NCBI GenBank assembly: GCA_946886275.1
Contig: CAMPIH010000081.1
Span: 1-10,227, forward strand
Reading direction: 5' to 3'
Origin: an uncultured Sphingosinicella sp.
GTDB lineage: Bacteria; Pseudomonadota; Alphaproteobacteria; Sphingomonadales; Sphingomonadaceae
Length of the DNA stretch: 10,227 bases
Shown here: in pieces, positions 1 through 6,830 of the stretch
Layout of the letters: every line of letters begins with the position of its first letter
How positions within the stretch are numbered: the stretch's first letter is position 1
Program-made: the position numbers and the translations under genes
The notes under the pieces: model-generated
Seen by the model: only the letters and a program-made list of their open reading frames with translations
What the model was told of the DNA's origin: nothing
Database searches by the model: none

Positions 1-16
1 CCAGGGAGCAGCCGCC

Positions 17-661
17 ATGATCGTCTACGGTTCGTCGATTTCGCCGTTCGTCCGAAAGGTGCTCGCCTTCGCCGCCGAAAAGGGCATCGAGATCGAGCTG
101 AAGCCGAGCGGGCTCGGAAGCAAGGACCCTGAATTTCTCGAAGCCAGTCCGTTCGGCAAGATGCCGGGTTTTCGCGACGGCGATTTCGCCATCTCCGATT
201 CGACGGCGATCATCACCTATCTCGAGGCCGTGAAGCCCGAGCCGAACCTGATCCCGGTCGAGCCGAGGGCGCGGGCTCGCGCGATCTGGTTCGACGAATA
301 TGCCGACACCATCCTGTTCGCCTGCGGCGGCAAGATGTTCTTCAACCGGATGGTGGCGCCGCGCTTCCTCGGCCAGCCGGGCGACGAGGAGGTCGCCGCC
401 AAGGCGGAGTGCGAGGAGCTGCCGCCGCTGCTCGATTATCTCGAAGGGGTGATCCCGCCGAGCGGATTCCTGGTCGAGGATCGGCTCACCCTCGCGGACA
501 TTTCGGTGGCGAGCCCGTTCGCCAACTTCAAGCATATCAACGTCGCGATCGATCCGGCGCGCTACCCGAAGATCACGGACTATGTCGGCCGGATCCTCGG
601 CCGGCCCAGTTTCAAGCACTGGGTCGATCGCGAGACGGCTTTCCTCGAACGCGCCGCCTGA
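17..661 (+). CDS. Glutathione S-transferase family protein
   Basis: A 214-residue protein with the two-domain layout of soluble cytosolic GSTs, close to the usual family length. Residues 1-75 form the thioredoxin-like glutathione-binding half: the start MIVYGSSISPFVRK is the first strand and catalytic loop, with serines at 6, 7 and 9 as candidate glutathione-activating residues and no cysteine there. K48-M49-P50 carries the conserved cis-proline, and the S60-D61-S62 turn before AIITYL binds the gamma-glutamyl group in relatives. Residues 85-210 are the helical C-terminal domain, with the folding motif LTLADISVA (157-165, T158 and D161 as the N-capping box). GSTs conjugate glutathione to electrophiles or act as peroxidases or isomerases in the cytoplasm; the substrate cannot be read from sequence. 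An AGGGAG ribosome binding site lies 8 bases before the ATG. It stands alone on this strand, converging with the minus-strand genes that follow. Confidence 0.93.
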   Translation: MIVYGSSISPFVRKVLAFAAEKGIEIELKPSGLGSKDPEFLEASPFGKMPGFRDGDFAISDSTAIITYLEAVKPEPNLIPVEPRARARAIWFDEYADTILFACGGKMFFNRMVAPRFLGQPGDEEVAAKAECEELPPLLDYLEGVIPPSGFLVEDRLTLADISVASPFANFKHINVAIDPARYPKITDYVGRILGRPSFKHWVDRETAFLERAA

Positions 662-761
662 CTTTGGTCTCGCTTGGGGCGAAAATCACCCGCTCGGCGG
701 CGTCGGGCGCGCATTGGCCCTGGCCGCCGTCGATCGCTGCTTCGGAGAGAGGATCCGGGAC

Positions 762-830
762 TTAGCCGAAAAGCAGCCACAGGATGATGAGGATGATGAT
801 CAGTCCGCCGACACTGATACCGAGGCGCAT
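762..830 (-). CDS. 22-residue single-helix membrane peptide
   Basis: A tiny ORF read on the minus strand from ATG at 830-828 to TAA at 764-762. The peptide begins MRLGISVGG and continues as an almost unbroken run of Ile, Leu, Trp and Phe (residues 10-21), ending in Gly. That gives a short positive N-terminus followed by one predicted transmembrane helix. AGGGAG lies 7 bases upstream of the ATG on the coding strand, which is strong support for translation. It sits 60 bases downstream of the pcs stop on the same strand and may be co-transcribed. I do not recognise a named family. Such peptides often bind and modulate larger membrane proteins, but no partner is shown here. It could be a chance ORF; the ribosome binding site plus the clean hydrophobic composition argue against that. 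Confidence 0.6.
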   Translation of the reverse strand: MRLGISVGGLIIILIILWLLFG

Positions 831-890
831 GGTGAGCTCCCTGAGGGTTGTTGCGGCACTCTAACAATCGAAAGCGATCCGCGTTCCCGC

Positions 891-1625
891 TCAATATGCG
901 GGACTGGTCCGAGGGCCGCGATAGGTCCGCCAGAGCCCCATTCCGACCAGGATCGCCGCGCTGACCAGCGACAGGAGGAGCAGTGCACGCCAGACGGGCG
1001 GATCCCAATCGGGCCAGAGCAGGGTCGCCGTCGCGACCGCCCAGGCAAGGGCGAGAATCGGCAGCCAGCGGCCATAATCGCGGACCCGGAACGGGTGGAC
1101 GAAGTGAATCGGCGCGAAGGTCGCCGCGGCGAGGACGAGGATCGTCGTCACCGCCACTGCCGGTCCGGGCTCGGCGACGAAGAAATAATAAGCGATGACG
1201 TTCCAGTTGGCCGGGAATCCGCGGAAATAATTGTCGGCCGTCTTCAGGTCGCGGCGGGTGAAATTGTAGAGCGCTGAGACCAGGATCAACGCGGCGAGGA
1301 ACAAGGCCAGCCGCTCAGGCAGGACGCCGGTCCGGACGATCAGAAGCGTCGGTACGAAGACATAGGTGAGATAATCGATGATGAGGTCGAGCGTGTCGCC
1401 GTCGATTCTCGGCGCCCGCTCCTTGACCCGCGCCCAACGCGCCAGCGATCCATCGACGGCGTCGATGGCGAGGCCGAGCATCAGCCACAGCAAGGCCAGC
1501 CGGAACTCCCCTCGCTCGACCGCGAGCAGGGCGAGCAAGGCGATGACGACTCCGCTCGCGGTGAAGGCGTGGACGAGCCAGGCCGCCAGGATCCTGGGTC
1601 GTGTCGTTGAGAGGGATTCGTCCAA
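891..1625 (-). CDS. pcs: Phosphatidylcholine synthase (CDP-alcohol phosphatidyltransferase family)
   Basis: A 244-residue integral membrane enzyme that condenses choline with CDP-diacylglycerol to give phosphatidylcholine and CMP at the inner membrane. The CDP-alcohol phosphotransferase motif is complete: D55, D58, G59, A62, R63, then G76, D80 and D84. The gap between the AR pair and the glycine is 12 residues, longer than in most family members and as I recall it for bacterial Pcs. Other Pcs-like segments are the N-terminal HAFTASG (19-25), GDTLDLIIDYLTYVFVP (76-92), GFPANWNV (136-143) and PIHFVHPFRV (172-181). About eight hydrophobic helices are visible. The start is uncertain: the best in-frame codon is TTG at 1625, with GCGAGG five bases upstream. 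An ATG at 1675 has a possible GGA signal but is in another frame. It lies downstream of the hydroxybutyrate dehydrogenase gene, 90 bases away, possibly in one transcript. Confidence 0.9.
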   Translation of the reverse strand: MDESLSTTRPRILAAWLVHAFTASGVVIALLALLAVERGEFRLALLWLMLGLAIDAVDGSLARWARVKERAPRIDGDTLDLIIDYLTYVFVPTLLIVRTGVLPERLALFLAALILVSALYNFTRRDLKTADNYFRGFPANWNVIAYYFFVAEPGPAVAVTTILVLAAATFAPIHFVHPFRVRDYGRWLPILALAWAVATATLLWPDWDPPVWRALLLLSLVSAAILVGMGLWRTYRGPRTSPAY

Positions 1626-1715
1626 CGGCGCCTCGCTCGAGCTGAAGGAACGCGCAATACGCCACGAACCGCCATTGTTCCGGCAGGCTCCGCCGGCGCG
1701 CTCCTGGGCCCGACG

Positions 1716-2471
1716 CTACTGCGCCGTCCAGCCGCCGTCCATGCTGAGGTTCGCGCCGGTGATCGCGCTGGCTTCGTCGCGGCACAGGAAAAGCGCCAGC
1801 GCCGCCACCTGGTCGACGGTGACGAACTGCTTGGTCGGCTGGGCGGCGAGGAGGACGTCGTTCATCACCTGCTCGCGGCTGAGGCCGCGCGCCTTCATCG
1901 TGTCCGGGATCTGGTTCTCCACCAGCGTCGTCCAGACGTAGCCGGGGCTGATGCAGTTGATCGTCACCCCGCTCGTCGCCGTCTCCAGCGCCACCGCCTT
2001 GGTGAGGCCGGCAATGCCGTGCTTGGAGGCGACATAGGGGGCCTTGTTCGGGCTTGCGACGAGGCTGTGCGCCGAAGCGGTGTTGATGATCCGGCCCCAG
2101 CCTTTCGCCTTCATCCCGGGCAAAGCGAGGCGGATGGTGTGGAAGGCGGCGGAAAGGTTGAGGGCGATGATCAGGTCCCAGCGGTCGGTCGGGAAGTGGT
2201 CGATCGGCGCGACAAACTGGGTGCCGGCATTGTTGACCAGGATGTCGACCGGGCCGGCCTCCTCCATCATCCGCTCGATCGCTTCCGGCCTGGTGAGATC
2301 GGCGTCGCTGTAGCGGGCGCCCAGCTCCTCTCTTAGCCGTTCGATCTCCGCTTCGTCGCCGAAGCCGTTGAGGATGACATGTGCGCCTTCCGCAGCGAGG
2401 GCGCGGGCGATGGCGAGGCCGATGCCCGAGGTCGAGCCGGTGACGAGCGCAGTCTTGTCCTGGAGCAACAT
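1716..2471 (-). CDS. bdhA: D-3-hydroxybutyrate dehydrogenase (SDR family)
   Basis: A 251-residue classical short-chain dehydrogenase. It oxidises (R)-3-hydroxybutyrate to acetoacetate with NAD+ in the cytoplasm, a step in polyhydroxybutyrate breakdown and ketone-body use. The Rossmann glycine motif TGSTSGIG is at 11-18 and NNAG at 80-83. The active-site residues are N105, S133, Y146 and K150 (YVASK). Stretches characteristic of bacterial 3-hydroxybutyrate dehydrogenases are TQFVAPIDHFP (84-94), HTIRLALPGMKAKGWGRIIN (111-130), VENQIPD (184-190), LLAAQPTKQFVTV (207-219) and the C-terminal SMDGGWTAQ. These set it apart from generic SDRs such as FabG. The ATG is preceded by a modest GAAGG at about 8 bases. 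It is transcribed divergently from the zinc peptidase. A general SDR of other specificity is possible but unlikely. Confidence 0.92.
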   Translation of the reverse strand: MLLQDKTALVTGSTSGIGLAIARALAAEGAHVILNGFGDEAEIERLREELGARYSDADLTRPEAIERMMEEAGPVDILVNNAGTQFVAPIDHFPTDRWDLIIALNLSAAFHTIRLALPGMKAKGWGRIINTASAHSLVASPNKAPYVASKHGIAGLTKAVALETATSGVTINCISPGYVWTTLVENQIPDTMKARGLSREQVMNDVLLAAQPTKQFVTVDQVAALALFLCRDEASAITGANLSMDGGWTAQ

Positions 2472-2543
2472 GAACGCACCTTCAGGTGGAGGAATGGGAC
2501 GCCTTTCGCGCTTGACCAGGTCGAATGCAACCGCAAGTCTCGC

Positions 2544-2558
2544 CGAACATTCTGTTCG
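2544..2558. promoter_or_regulatory. Perfect 6-3-6 palindrome, possible operator
   Basis: CGAACA-TTC-TGTTCG is a perfect inverted repeat in the 119-bp divergent region (2472-2590) between the hydroxybutyrate dehydrogenase and zinc peptidase genes. It lies 32 bases before the peptidase ATG and 72 bases before the dehydrogenase ATG. A TTGACC hexamer at 2512-2517 could be a -35 element for the plus-strand gene, but I see no convincing -10 box. The GAAC/GTTC half-sites have five bases between them, so this does not fit the four-base spacing of Gram-positive LexA boxes or the direct-repeat alphaproteobacterial LexA box. The binding protein is unknown. Confidence 0.35.
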
Positions 2559-2590
2559 CGTAATCTTCCATCCAGCAGGGGGAATTCCCG

Positions 2591-3490
2591 ATGCGCTTCG
2601 GCGGACGCAGGACGAGCGAGAATGTCGAGTTTCGCGAAGGCGGCCGGAGCGGCTTGGGCGGTGGCGGCCTGGGCGGCGGCGCGGGAATGCTCCTCGGCCT
2701 CGTCTTCAGCCGGTTCGGGATTGGCGGAGTCGTCGTCCTGGTCATCGTCATGATGCTTTTCGGCGGCAATCCGCTCGGCCTTTCCGGCGGCGGCGAGCAG
2801 GCGGTGGCGCCGCAGCAGCGAAGCAACGGCCAGTCGGCGGAGCAGGTCTGCAGCGTCGACGAGCAGAGGCGGTTCCTGTGCCAGGTGCTCGCTTCGAGCG
2901 AGGACCAGTGGGGCGCCCTGTTCACCGCGGCCGGTCAGACCTACCGGCCGCCCCGGCTCGTCTTCTATCAGGGCGGAGCGCCGACCGGCTGCGGCTATGG
3001 CCAGTCGGCGATGGGCCCCTTTTACTGTCCGTCGGACCAGGGCATCTATCTCGATACCAGCTTCTTCGATGAGCTCGCTCGACGTCTCGGCGCTCCCGGT
3101 GACTTCGCCCAGGCCTATGTCGTCGCCCATGAGGTCGGCCATCACGTCCAGACCCTCACCGGCACGGCGGGCGAGATCCGCCAGGCTCAGCAGGCGGTCG
3201 GCCAGGAAGCGGCGGCGAACGCCCTCCAGGTCCGGATGGAGCTGCAGGCCGATTGCTATGCCGGCGTCTGGGCGGCGCGCGAGCGGAGCACGCTCGAGGC
3301 GGGCGATATCCAGGAAGGAATGACCGCCGCCGCGGCGATCGGCGACGATACCCTGCAGCGGGCAGGGCAGGGCCGGGTGGTCCCGGAAAGCTTCACTCAC
3401 GGTACTTCGGCGCAGCGCCAGGAAGCCTTGATGCGGGGCTTCCAGGGCGGCGATCCCGCCGCCTGCGACGTCTACACCGCCGGTATCTGA
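2591..3490 (+). CDS. Neutral zinc metallopeptidase, YpfJ family, membrane-anchored
   Basis: A 299-residue protein of the YpfJ-type zinc metallopeptidase family. The N-terminus MRFGGRRTSENVEFREG, followed by a glycine-rich stretch (about 20-32), is a hallmark of the family. One transmembrane helix spans roughly 43-57 (GIGGVVVLVIVMMLF), so the catalytic part (about 85-299) is likely periplasmic. The active site is H180-E181-V182-G183-H184, with two zinc-binding histidines and the catalytic glutamate. E217 and D221 in MELQADCYAG look like the downstream third-ligand region. Six cysteines (C87, C97, C134, C146, C222, C292) could form disulfides in the periplasm. AGGGGGA lies 7 bases before the ATG. 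The physiological substrate is unknown for the family. It is expressed divergently from the dehydrogenase and ends 167 bases before the iron operon, which has its own promoter, so it probably forms a separate unit. Confidence 0.92.
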   Translation: MRFGGRRTSENVEFREGGRSGLGGGGLGGGAGMLLGLVFSRFGIGGVVVLVIVMMLFGGNPLGLSGGGEQAVAPQQRSNGQSAEQVCSVDEQRRFLCQVLASSEDQWGALFTAAGQTYRPPRLVFYQGGAPTGCGYGQSAMGPFYCPSDQGIYLDTSFFDELARRLGAPGDFAQAYVVAHEVGHHVQTLTGTAGEIRQAQQAVGQEAAANALQVRMELQADCYAGVWAARERSTLEAGDIQEGMTAAAAIGDDTLQRAGQGRVVPESFTHGTSAQRQEALMRGFQGGDPAACDVYTAGI

Positions 3491-3530
3491 GCCATCAGCC
3501 TCAGCAAGCGCACCGCTCGACCGAGCGAAT

Positions 3531-3551
3531 GGCGGCGATTCGTGCCGCTTT
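3531..3551 (+). terminator. Weak hairpin after the zinc peptidase gene
   Basis: GCGGC at 3532-3536 pairs with GCCGC at 3544-3548, extendable to seven pairs with G-T wobbles around an ATTCG loop, followed by only three T residues. It lies 40 bases past the zinc peptidase stop and just upstream of the Fur sites. The short T tract makes it a poor intrinsic terminator; it may be incidental. Confidence 0.22.
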
Positions 3552-3560
3552 CGTCGATGT

Positions 3561-3575
3561 TGCGAACGGTTCGCA
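3561..3575. promoter_or_regulatory. Fur-box-like 7-1-7 inverted repeat (upstream site)
   Basis: TGCGAAC-G-GTTCGCA is a perfect 7-1-7 inverted repeat, the architecture of Fur operators, with GC-shifted half-sites of the TGCGAAT type expected in GC-rich Proteobacteria. It lies just upstream of a candidate -35 hexamer (3582-3587) and before a TonB-dependent siderophore receptor gene, the classic Fur-regulated target. Its centre is 31 bases from that of the second site, about three helical turns. Confidence 0.6.
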
Positions 3576-3581
3576 TCCGTA

Positions 3582-3610
3582 TTGACTTAGTTGCGAATGA
3601 CTTGCAATAG
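3582..3610 (+). promoter_or_regulatory. Candidate promoter of the iron operon
   Basis: TTGACT at 3582-3587 matches five of six -35 consensus bases. A -10-like AATAGC at 3606-3611 (spacer 18) or CAATAG at 3605-3610 (spacer 17) is weak, matching only three and two of six bases. The proposed -10 overlaps the second Fur-like repeat, so a bound repressor would block RNA polymerase. The start codon follows about 50 bases later. The -35 is reasonable; the -10 is inference. Confidence 0.4.
3592..3606. promoter_or_regulatory. Fur-box-like 7-1-7 inverted repeat (downstream site)
   Basis: TGCGAAT-G-ACTTGCA is an imperfect 7-1-7 repeat with five of seven pairs. Its left half-site is nearly identical to that of the upstream site. 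It overlaps the proposed -10 element of the receptor promoter, so occupancy by Fe-Fur would repress the operon when iron is plentiful. Together the two sites form a tandem operator. Confidence 0.62.
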
Positions 3611-3657
3611 CGACTCAGGCAGCCGGGCGAACCGGCGCGATGACAAGGGGCTATTGC

Positions 3658-6078
3658 GTGATCGTTTCCACTGTCGGCGCCGGCAAGGCGAGGACCTCGT
3701 TCACGCTGGCGCTCGGTTGCGTCGGCTTCCTGTCGTCGCCCGCGCTCGCAAGCGAGGATTCCGCCCAGACGGACGTGCAGCAGCGCTCGGACCGTGAGAT
3801 CATCATCACGGGCGAGCTCGGCGCCGAGGCGCTCGAATCGCCCAAGGCGACCAGCGACGTCGTCGACACCCCTCAGACCGTCACCGTCATCTCCGATCAG
3901 ACGCTTCGCCGGCAGAATTTGCTGACCCTTCGCGACGCTCTCACCACCGTCCCGGGGATTACCTTCGGCGCCGGCGAGGGCGGCGGCGGCTATGGCGACG
4001 CGATCAACCTGCGCGGCTATTCGGCGAGCAACGACATCACCGTCGACGGCGTTCGCGACAGCGCCCAGTACAGCCGCACCGATCCGTTCAATCTCCAGCA
4101 GATCGAGGTCTATAACGGCGCCAATTCGGTGTTCAACGGATCGGGATCGGTCGGCGGGACGATCAACCTCGTGTCCAAGGTGCCGCAGCCGGAGGAGCTG
4201 ACGATCCTTTCCGCCGGCATCGGCACCGACGATTATTACCGCGCCACCGTCGATTCCAACCATCGGCTCGGCGATTTGGTCGCCGTGCGGTTGAACGCGA
4301 TGGCGCATCGCAACGATTATCCGGGACGCGACTTCGAAAATTTCGAGCGTTGGGGCGTGGCGCCTGCCATCACGGTCGGGATCGACAGGCCGACCAGTCT
4401 CACCCTGGCTTTCGTCCACCAGGAGGACGACAACACGCCGCTCTACGGCGTTCCCTATTTCCGCAATCAGATCAACGACGGCCTGCTGCCCGAAGCCGAC
4501 GACAGCGACTATTTCGGCTATCGCAACCTCGACTCCCAGGAGCTGGCGGTCGACCGGCTCACCGCCACTTTTCGGCACGAGTTCAGCACCGCGGTCTCGG
4601 TCCGCAATCTCACCCGCTGGCAGCGGGTCGATGCCGTCACCGTCGCAAGCGCTCCCCAGGGTGTCTATTGCCTGTCGACGACTGGGCGCCAGCCGGTTCC
4701 CGCCGGGCCGACCGCCACCCAGGGTCTGGCCTGTCCGGCCGGTCTCGCTCCCGGATTCTTCCAGCCGACCGGCCCGCACGGAAGGGTCCGCGACCAGCTC
4801 AACACCCTTGTCCACAACCAGACCGACGTCACGATCGAAACCGGCGAGGGAAGCGATCTTCACAACATCCTCGTCGTCGGCGCGTCCTTGTCGTGGGAAG
4901 ATTACCGGATCGAGACCGCCGAGCTTGCCCGCAACGCCAACGGCTCGGCCTTCACGCCGCTGCCGATCGACAATATCGCCAATCCCGGCGCCATCTATAC
5001 CGGCCCGATCAACCATACGGTGACCTCGCGCCAGCGCGGGCGCTCCGACAATCAGGCGATCTACGCCTTCGACACGCTCGAGATCGGCGAACGGTTCGAG
5101 CTCAACGCCGGAGTCCGGCTCGAGCGGAACGACGCCTTGTTCCGCAATCTCGCCTTGGCCGTGGTTCCGCCCGGGACCAATCCCCTGAGTCCGGCCCAGC
5201 AGGCGACGCAGCGAAGCGAGGAGACGCTCTTTTCCTATCGCGCCGGCGCCGTGTTCAAGCCGACGCCTCGGACCAGCCTTTACATTTCCTATGCCAATGC
5301 CCGAACGCCCTCGTCGGAATCGGTGAGGCTCGGCTGCGGAATCATCGCGGCTCCGGGCGCGGCCGATCCCTGTGCCGTCGCTCCGGAGACGGCCCGGAAC
5401 CTGGAGATCGGCGGCAAGGCCGAGCTGTTCGGCCGCCGATTGCTGGTGACCGCAGCCCTGTTCCGAAACGAGCGGACCAATTTCGCGGTGCCCTCCAACG
5501 ATCCGTCGCAACCGGCTTCGTTCCAGGTGCTGGACGGGCGTGCGCGGGTCGACGGGCTCGCGCTCGGCGCGAGCGGCTCGCTCACCCCCGCCTGGACGAT
5601 CTTCGCCAACTACACTTATCTCGACAGCGAGGTGCTCCAGAGCGTCTCCGATTTCTGCCTCGGCAGCCCGGGAGCGGCCGGCTGCACGAACAGCGCGACC
5701 TTGGTCGATCCCCAGCACGGCGACCGGCTCGTCCAGACTCCGCCACATTCGGCGAGCCTGTTCACCACCTATCGGCTGCCGTTCGGATTGGAGCTGGGCT
5801 ATGGCCTCACCTATCAGGGCGCTTTCGCCACTCATCAGCGCAACGCGCTTCAGCGCACCCAATATTTCGCCGACGATTTCCTGATCCACCGCGCCTTCGC
5901 CTCCTATGCCTTCGGCAACGGCCTGACCGCGCAGCTCAACGTCCAGAACTTTACCAACGAACGCTATTTCACCAATGTCCGCAACAATGTGAACTCGACC
6001 AGCGGCGCGATCACGGGTGGCTGGGCGATGCCTGGTGAGGACCGATCGGCCGTGCTCAGCCTGTTCTACAGTTTCTGA
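3658..6078 (+). CDS. TonB-dependent catecholate-type siderophore receptor (Fiu/PiuA-like)
   Basis: An outer-membrane receptor that imports ferric siderophore using TonB energy. I place the start at GTG 3658 (806 residues) because AAGGGG lies 7 bases upstream; an in-frame ATG at 3640 would add six residues but has a poor ribosome site. In GTG numbering, 1-31 is a signal peptide with a KAR n-region, a hydrophobic core and cleavage after ALA. A TonB-box-like EIIITG is at 47-52. The plug covers about 62-174 (DTPQTVTVISDQTL, INLRGYS, VDGVRD, GGTINLVSK). The rest is a 22-strand-type barrel ending in the aromatic YSF for Bam recognition. Three close cysteine pairs (338/359, 560/572, 667/676) fall in probable extracellular loops and may be disulfides. 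The adjacent PKHD hydroxylase gene supports the Fiu/PiuA class; the exact ligand is not determined. Confidence 0.93.
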   Translation: MIVSTVGAGKARTSFTLALGCVGFLSSPALASEDSAQTDVQQRSDREIIITGELGAEALESPKATSDVVDTPQTVTVISDQTLRRQNLLTLRDALTTVPGITFGAGEGGGGYGDAINLRGYSASNDITVDGVRDSAQYSRTDPFNLQQIEVYNGANSVFNGSGSVGGTINLVSKVPQPEELTILSAGIGTDDYYRATVDSNHRLGDLVAVRLNAMAHRNDYPGRDFENFERWGVAPAITVGIDRPTSLTLAFVHQEDDNTPLYGVPYFRNQINDGLLPEADDSDYFGYRNLDSQELAVDRLTATFRHEFSTAVSVRNLTRWQRVDAVTVASAPQGVYCLSTTGRQPVPAGPTATQGLACPAGLAPGFFQPTGPHGRVRDQLNTLVHNQTDVTIETGEGSDLHNILVVGASLSWEDYRIETAELARNANGSAFTPLPIDNIANPGAIYTGPINHTVTSRQRGRSDNQAIYAFDTLEIGERFELNAGVRLERNDALFRNLALAVVPPGTNPLSPAQQATQRSEETLFSYRAGAVFKPTPRTSLYISYANARTPSSESVRLGCGIIAAPGAADPCAVAPETARNLEIGGKAELFGRRLLVTAALFRNERTNFAVPSNDPSQPASFQVLDGRARVDGLALGASGSLTPAWTIFANYTYLDSEVLQSVSDFCLGSPGAAGCTNSATLVDPQHGDRLVQTPPHSASLFTTYRLPFGLELGYGLTYQGAFATHQRNALQRTQYFADDFLIHRAFASYAFGNGLTAQLNVQNFTNERYFTNVRNNVNSTSGAITGGWAMPGEDRSAVLSLFYSF

Positions 6079-6096
6079 CCTCGAAAGGGCCGGCTC

Positions 6097-6780
6097 ATGA
6101 TGATCGCCATCCCTGATTTGCTCGCCAGCGAGGAGGTGGCGCGAGTCAGGGCGATCATTGACGCCGGCGACTGGCGGGACGGCAATGCCACTTCGGGGCC
6201 CCAGTCCGCGCTCGCCAAGCGCAACTGCCAGCTTCCCGAGGACAGTGTCGAGGCACGCGAGGCGGGCCGTATCATCCTCGAGGCGCTCGGGCGCTCGCCC
6301 TTGTTCATCGCCGCGGCGCTTCCGCTCAAGATCTTCCCGCCCTTGTTCAACCGCTATCAGGGCGGCGAAGCGTTCGGCACCCATGTCGACAATGCGGTAC
6401 GGATCCACCGAAGCAGCGAATTCCGCGTCCGGACCGATCTTTCGGCGACCCTTTTTCTCGAGGATCCCGGCGCCTACGAAGGCGGCGAGCTGGTCGTCGA
6501 GGACAATCTCGGCGTCCATTCCGCGAGGCTGCCGGCCGGGCATTTGCTGCTCTACCCATCGTCGAGCCTCCACCGGGTCGAACCGGTCACTCGCGGCGCC
6601 CGCATCGCCTCCTTCTTCTGGATCCAGTCGATGGTGCGCGACGATAGTGCCCGAACGATCCTGTTCGATCTCGACCAGTCGATCCAGTCGGTCGCGGAGG
6701 AGAAGGGTCAGGGCGATCCCAATGTCGTCCGCCTCACCGGCATCTACCACAATCTGCTCCGCCGTTGGGCGGATACCTGA
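6097..6780 (+). CDS. piuC: PKHD-type Fe(II)/2-oxoglutarate hydroxylase, PiuC/YbiX family
   Basis: A 227-residue cytoplasmic dioxygenase with the double-stranded beta-helix of the prolyl 4-hydroxylase type. The iron triad is H96, D98 (GTHVDNA) and H159 (SSLHRVEPV), and R169 (RGARIASFF) is the 2-oxoglutarate carboxylate anchor. The N-terminus ([30 protein letters not shown]) and the length match PiuC/YbiX. The gene starts 18 bases after the receptor stop with AAAGGG seven bases before the ATG; a second ATG at 6100 directly follows. In Pseudomonas and Escherichia relatives the gene sits next to piuA/fiu and is iron-regulated. Its substrate is not firmly established; modification of an imported siderophore or related compound is inference. 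Iron-dependent activity within an iron-starvation operon is a known oddity of this family. Confidence 0.93.
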   Translation: MMIAIPDLLASEEVARVRAIIDAGDWRDGNATSGPQSALAKRNCQLPEDSVEAREAGRIILEALGRSPLFIAAALPLKIFPPLFNRYQGGEAFGTHVDNAVRIHRSSEFRVRTDLSATLFLEDPGAYEGGELVVEDNLGVHSARLPAGHLLLYPSSSLHRVEPVTRGARIASFFWIQSMVRDDSARTILFDLDQSIQSVAEEKGQGDPNVVRLTGIYHNLLRRWADT

Positions 6781-6830
6781 TCCTTGCAATGGCTTTGACT
6801 GGGCGGCCAGCGGACGAGGCGGAGAGAAGA

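Noticed and set aside
662..761. Terminator or RNA gene between the GST gene and the small membrane peptide gene
   Set aside because: Only a CGGCGGC/GCCGCCG pairing across a loop of about 20 bases is seen, with no T run. I see nothing definite in this 100-base gap.
1626..1715. Intrinsic terminator between the dehydrogenase gene and pcs
   Set aside because: A CCGGC/GCCGG stem is present on the minus strand, but no T tract follows, so there is no good evidence of termination.
2544..2558. LexA (SOS) box
   Set aside because: The half-sites are GAAC and GTTC, but spacing is five bases, not the four of Gram-positive boxes, and the arrangement is inverted, not the direct repeat typical of alphaproteobacterial LexA.
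2333..3400. A 355-codon minus-strand frame opposite the zinc peptidase
   Set aside because: It is antisense to a gene with a complete HEVGH active site, runs across the divergent promoter into the dehydrogenase gene, and encodes no recognisable domain.
4350..6038. A 562-codon plus-strand frame inside the receptor gene
   Set aside because: It is an Arg- and Pro-rich shadow of the receptor frame, without a ribosome site or any recognisable motif.
3472..6789. A 1105-codon open frame on the minus strand covering the receptor and hydroxylase genes
   Set aside because: It lies antisense to two genes with full family motifs. Its translation is low-complexity, rich in Arg, Gly, Ala, Glu and Asp, and has no recognisable domain. 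Long stop-free antisense frames are expected in GC-rich coding DNA.
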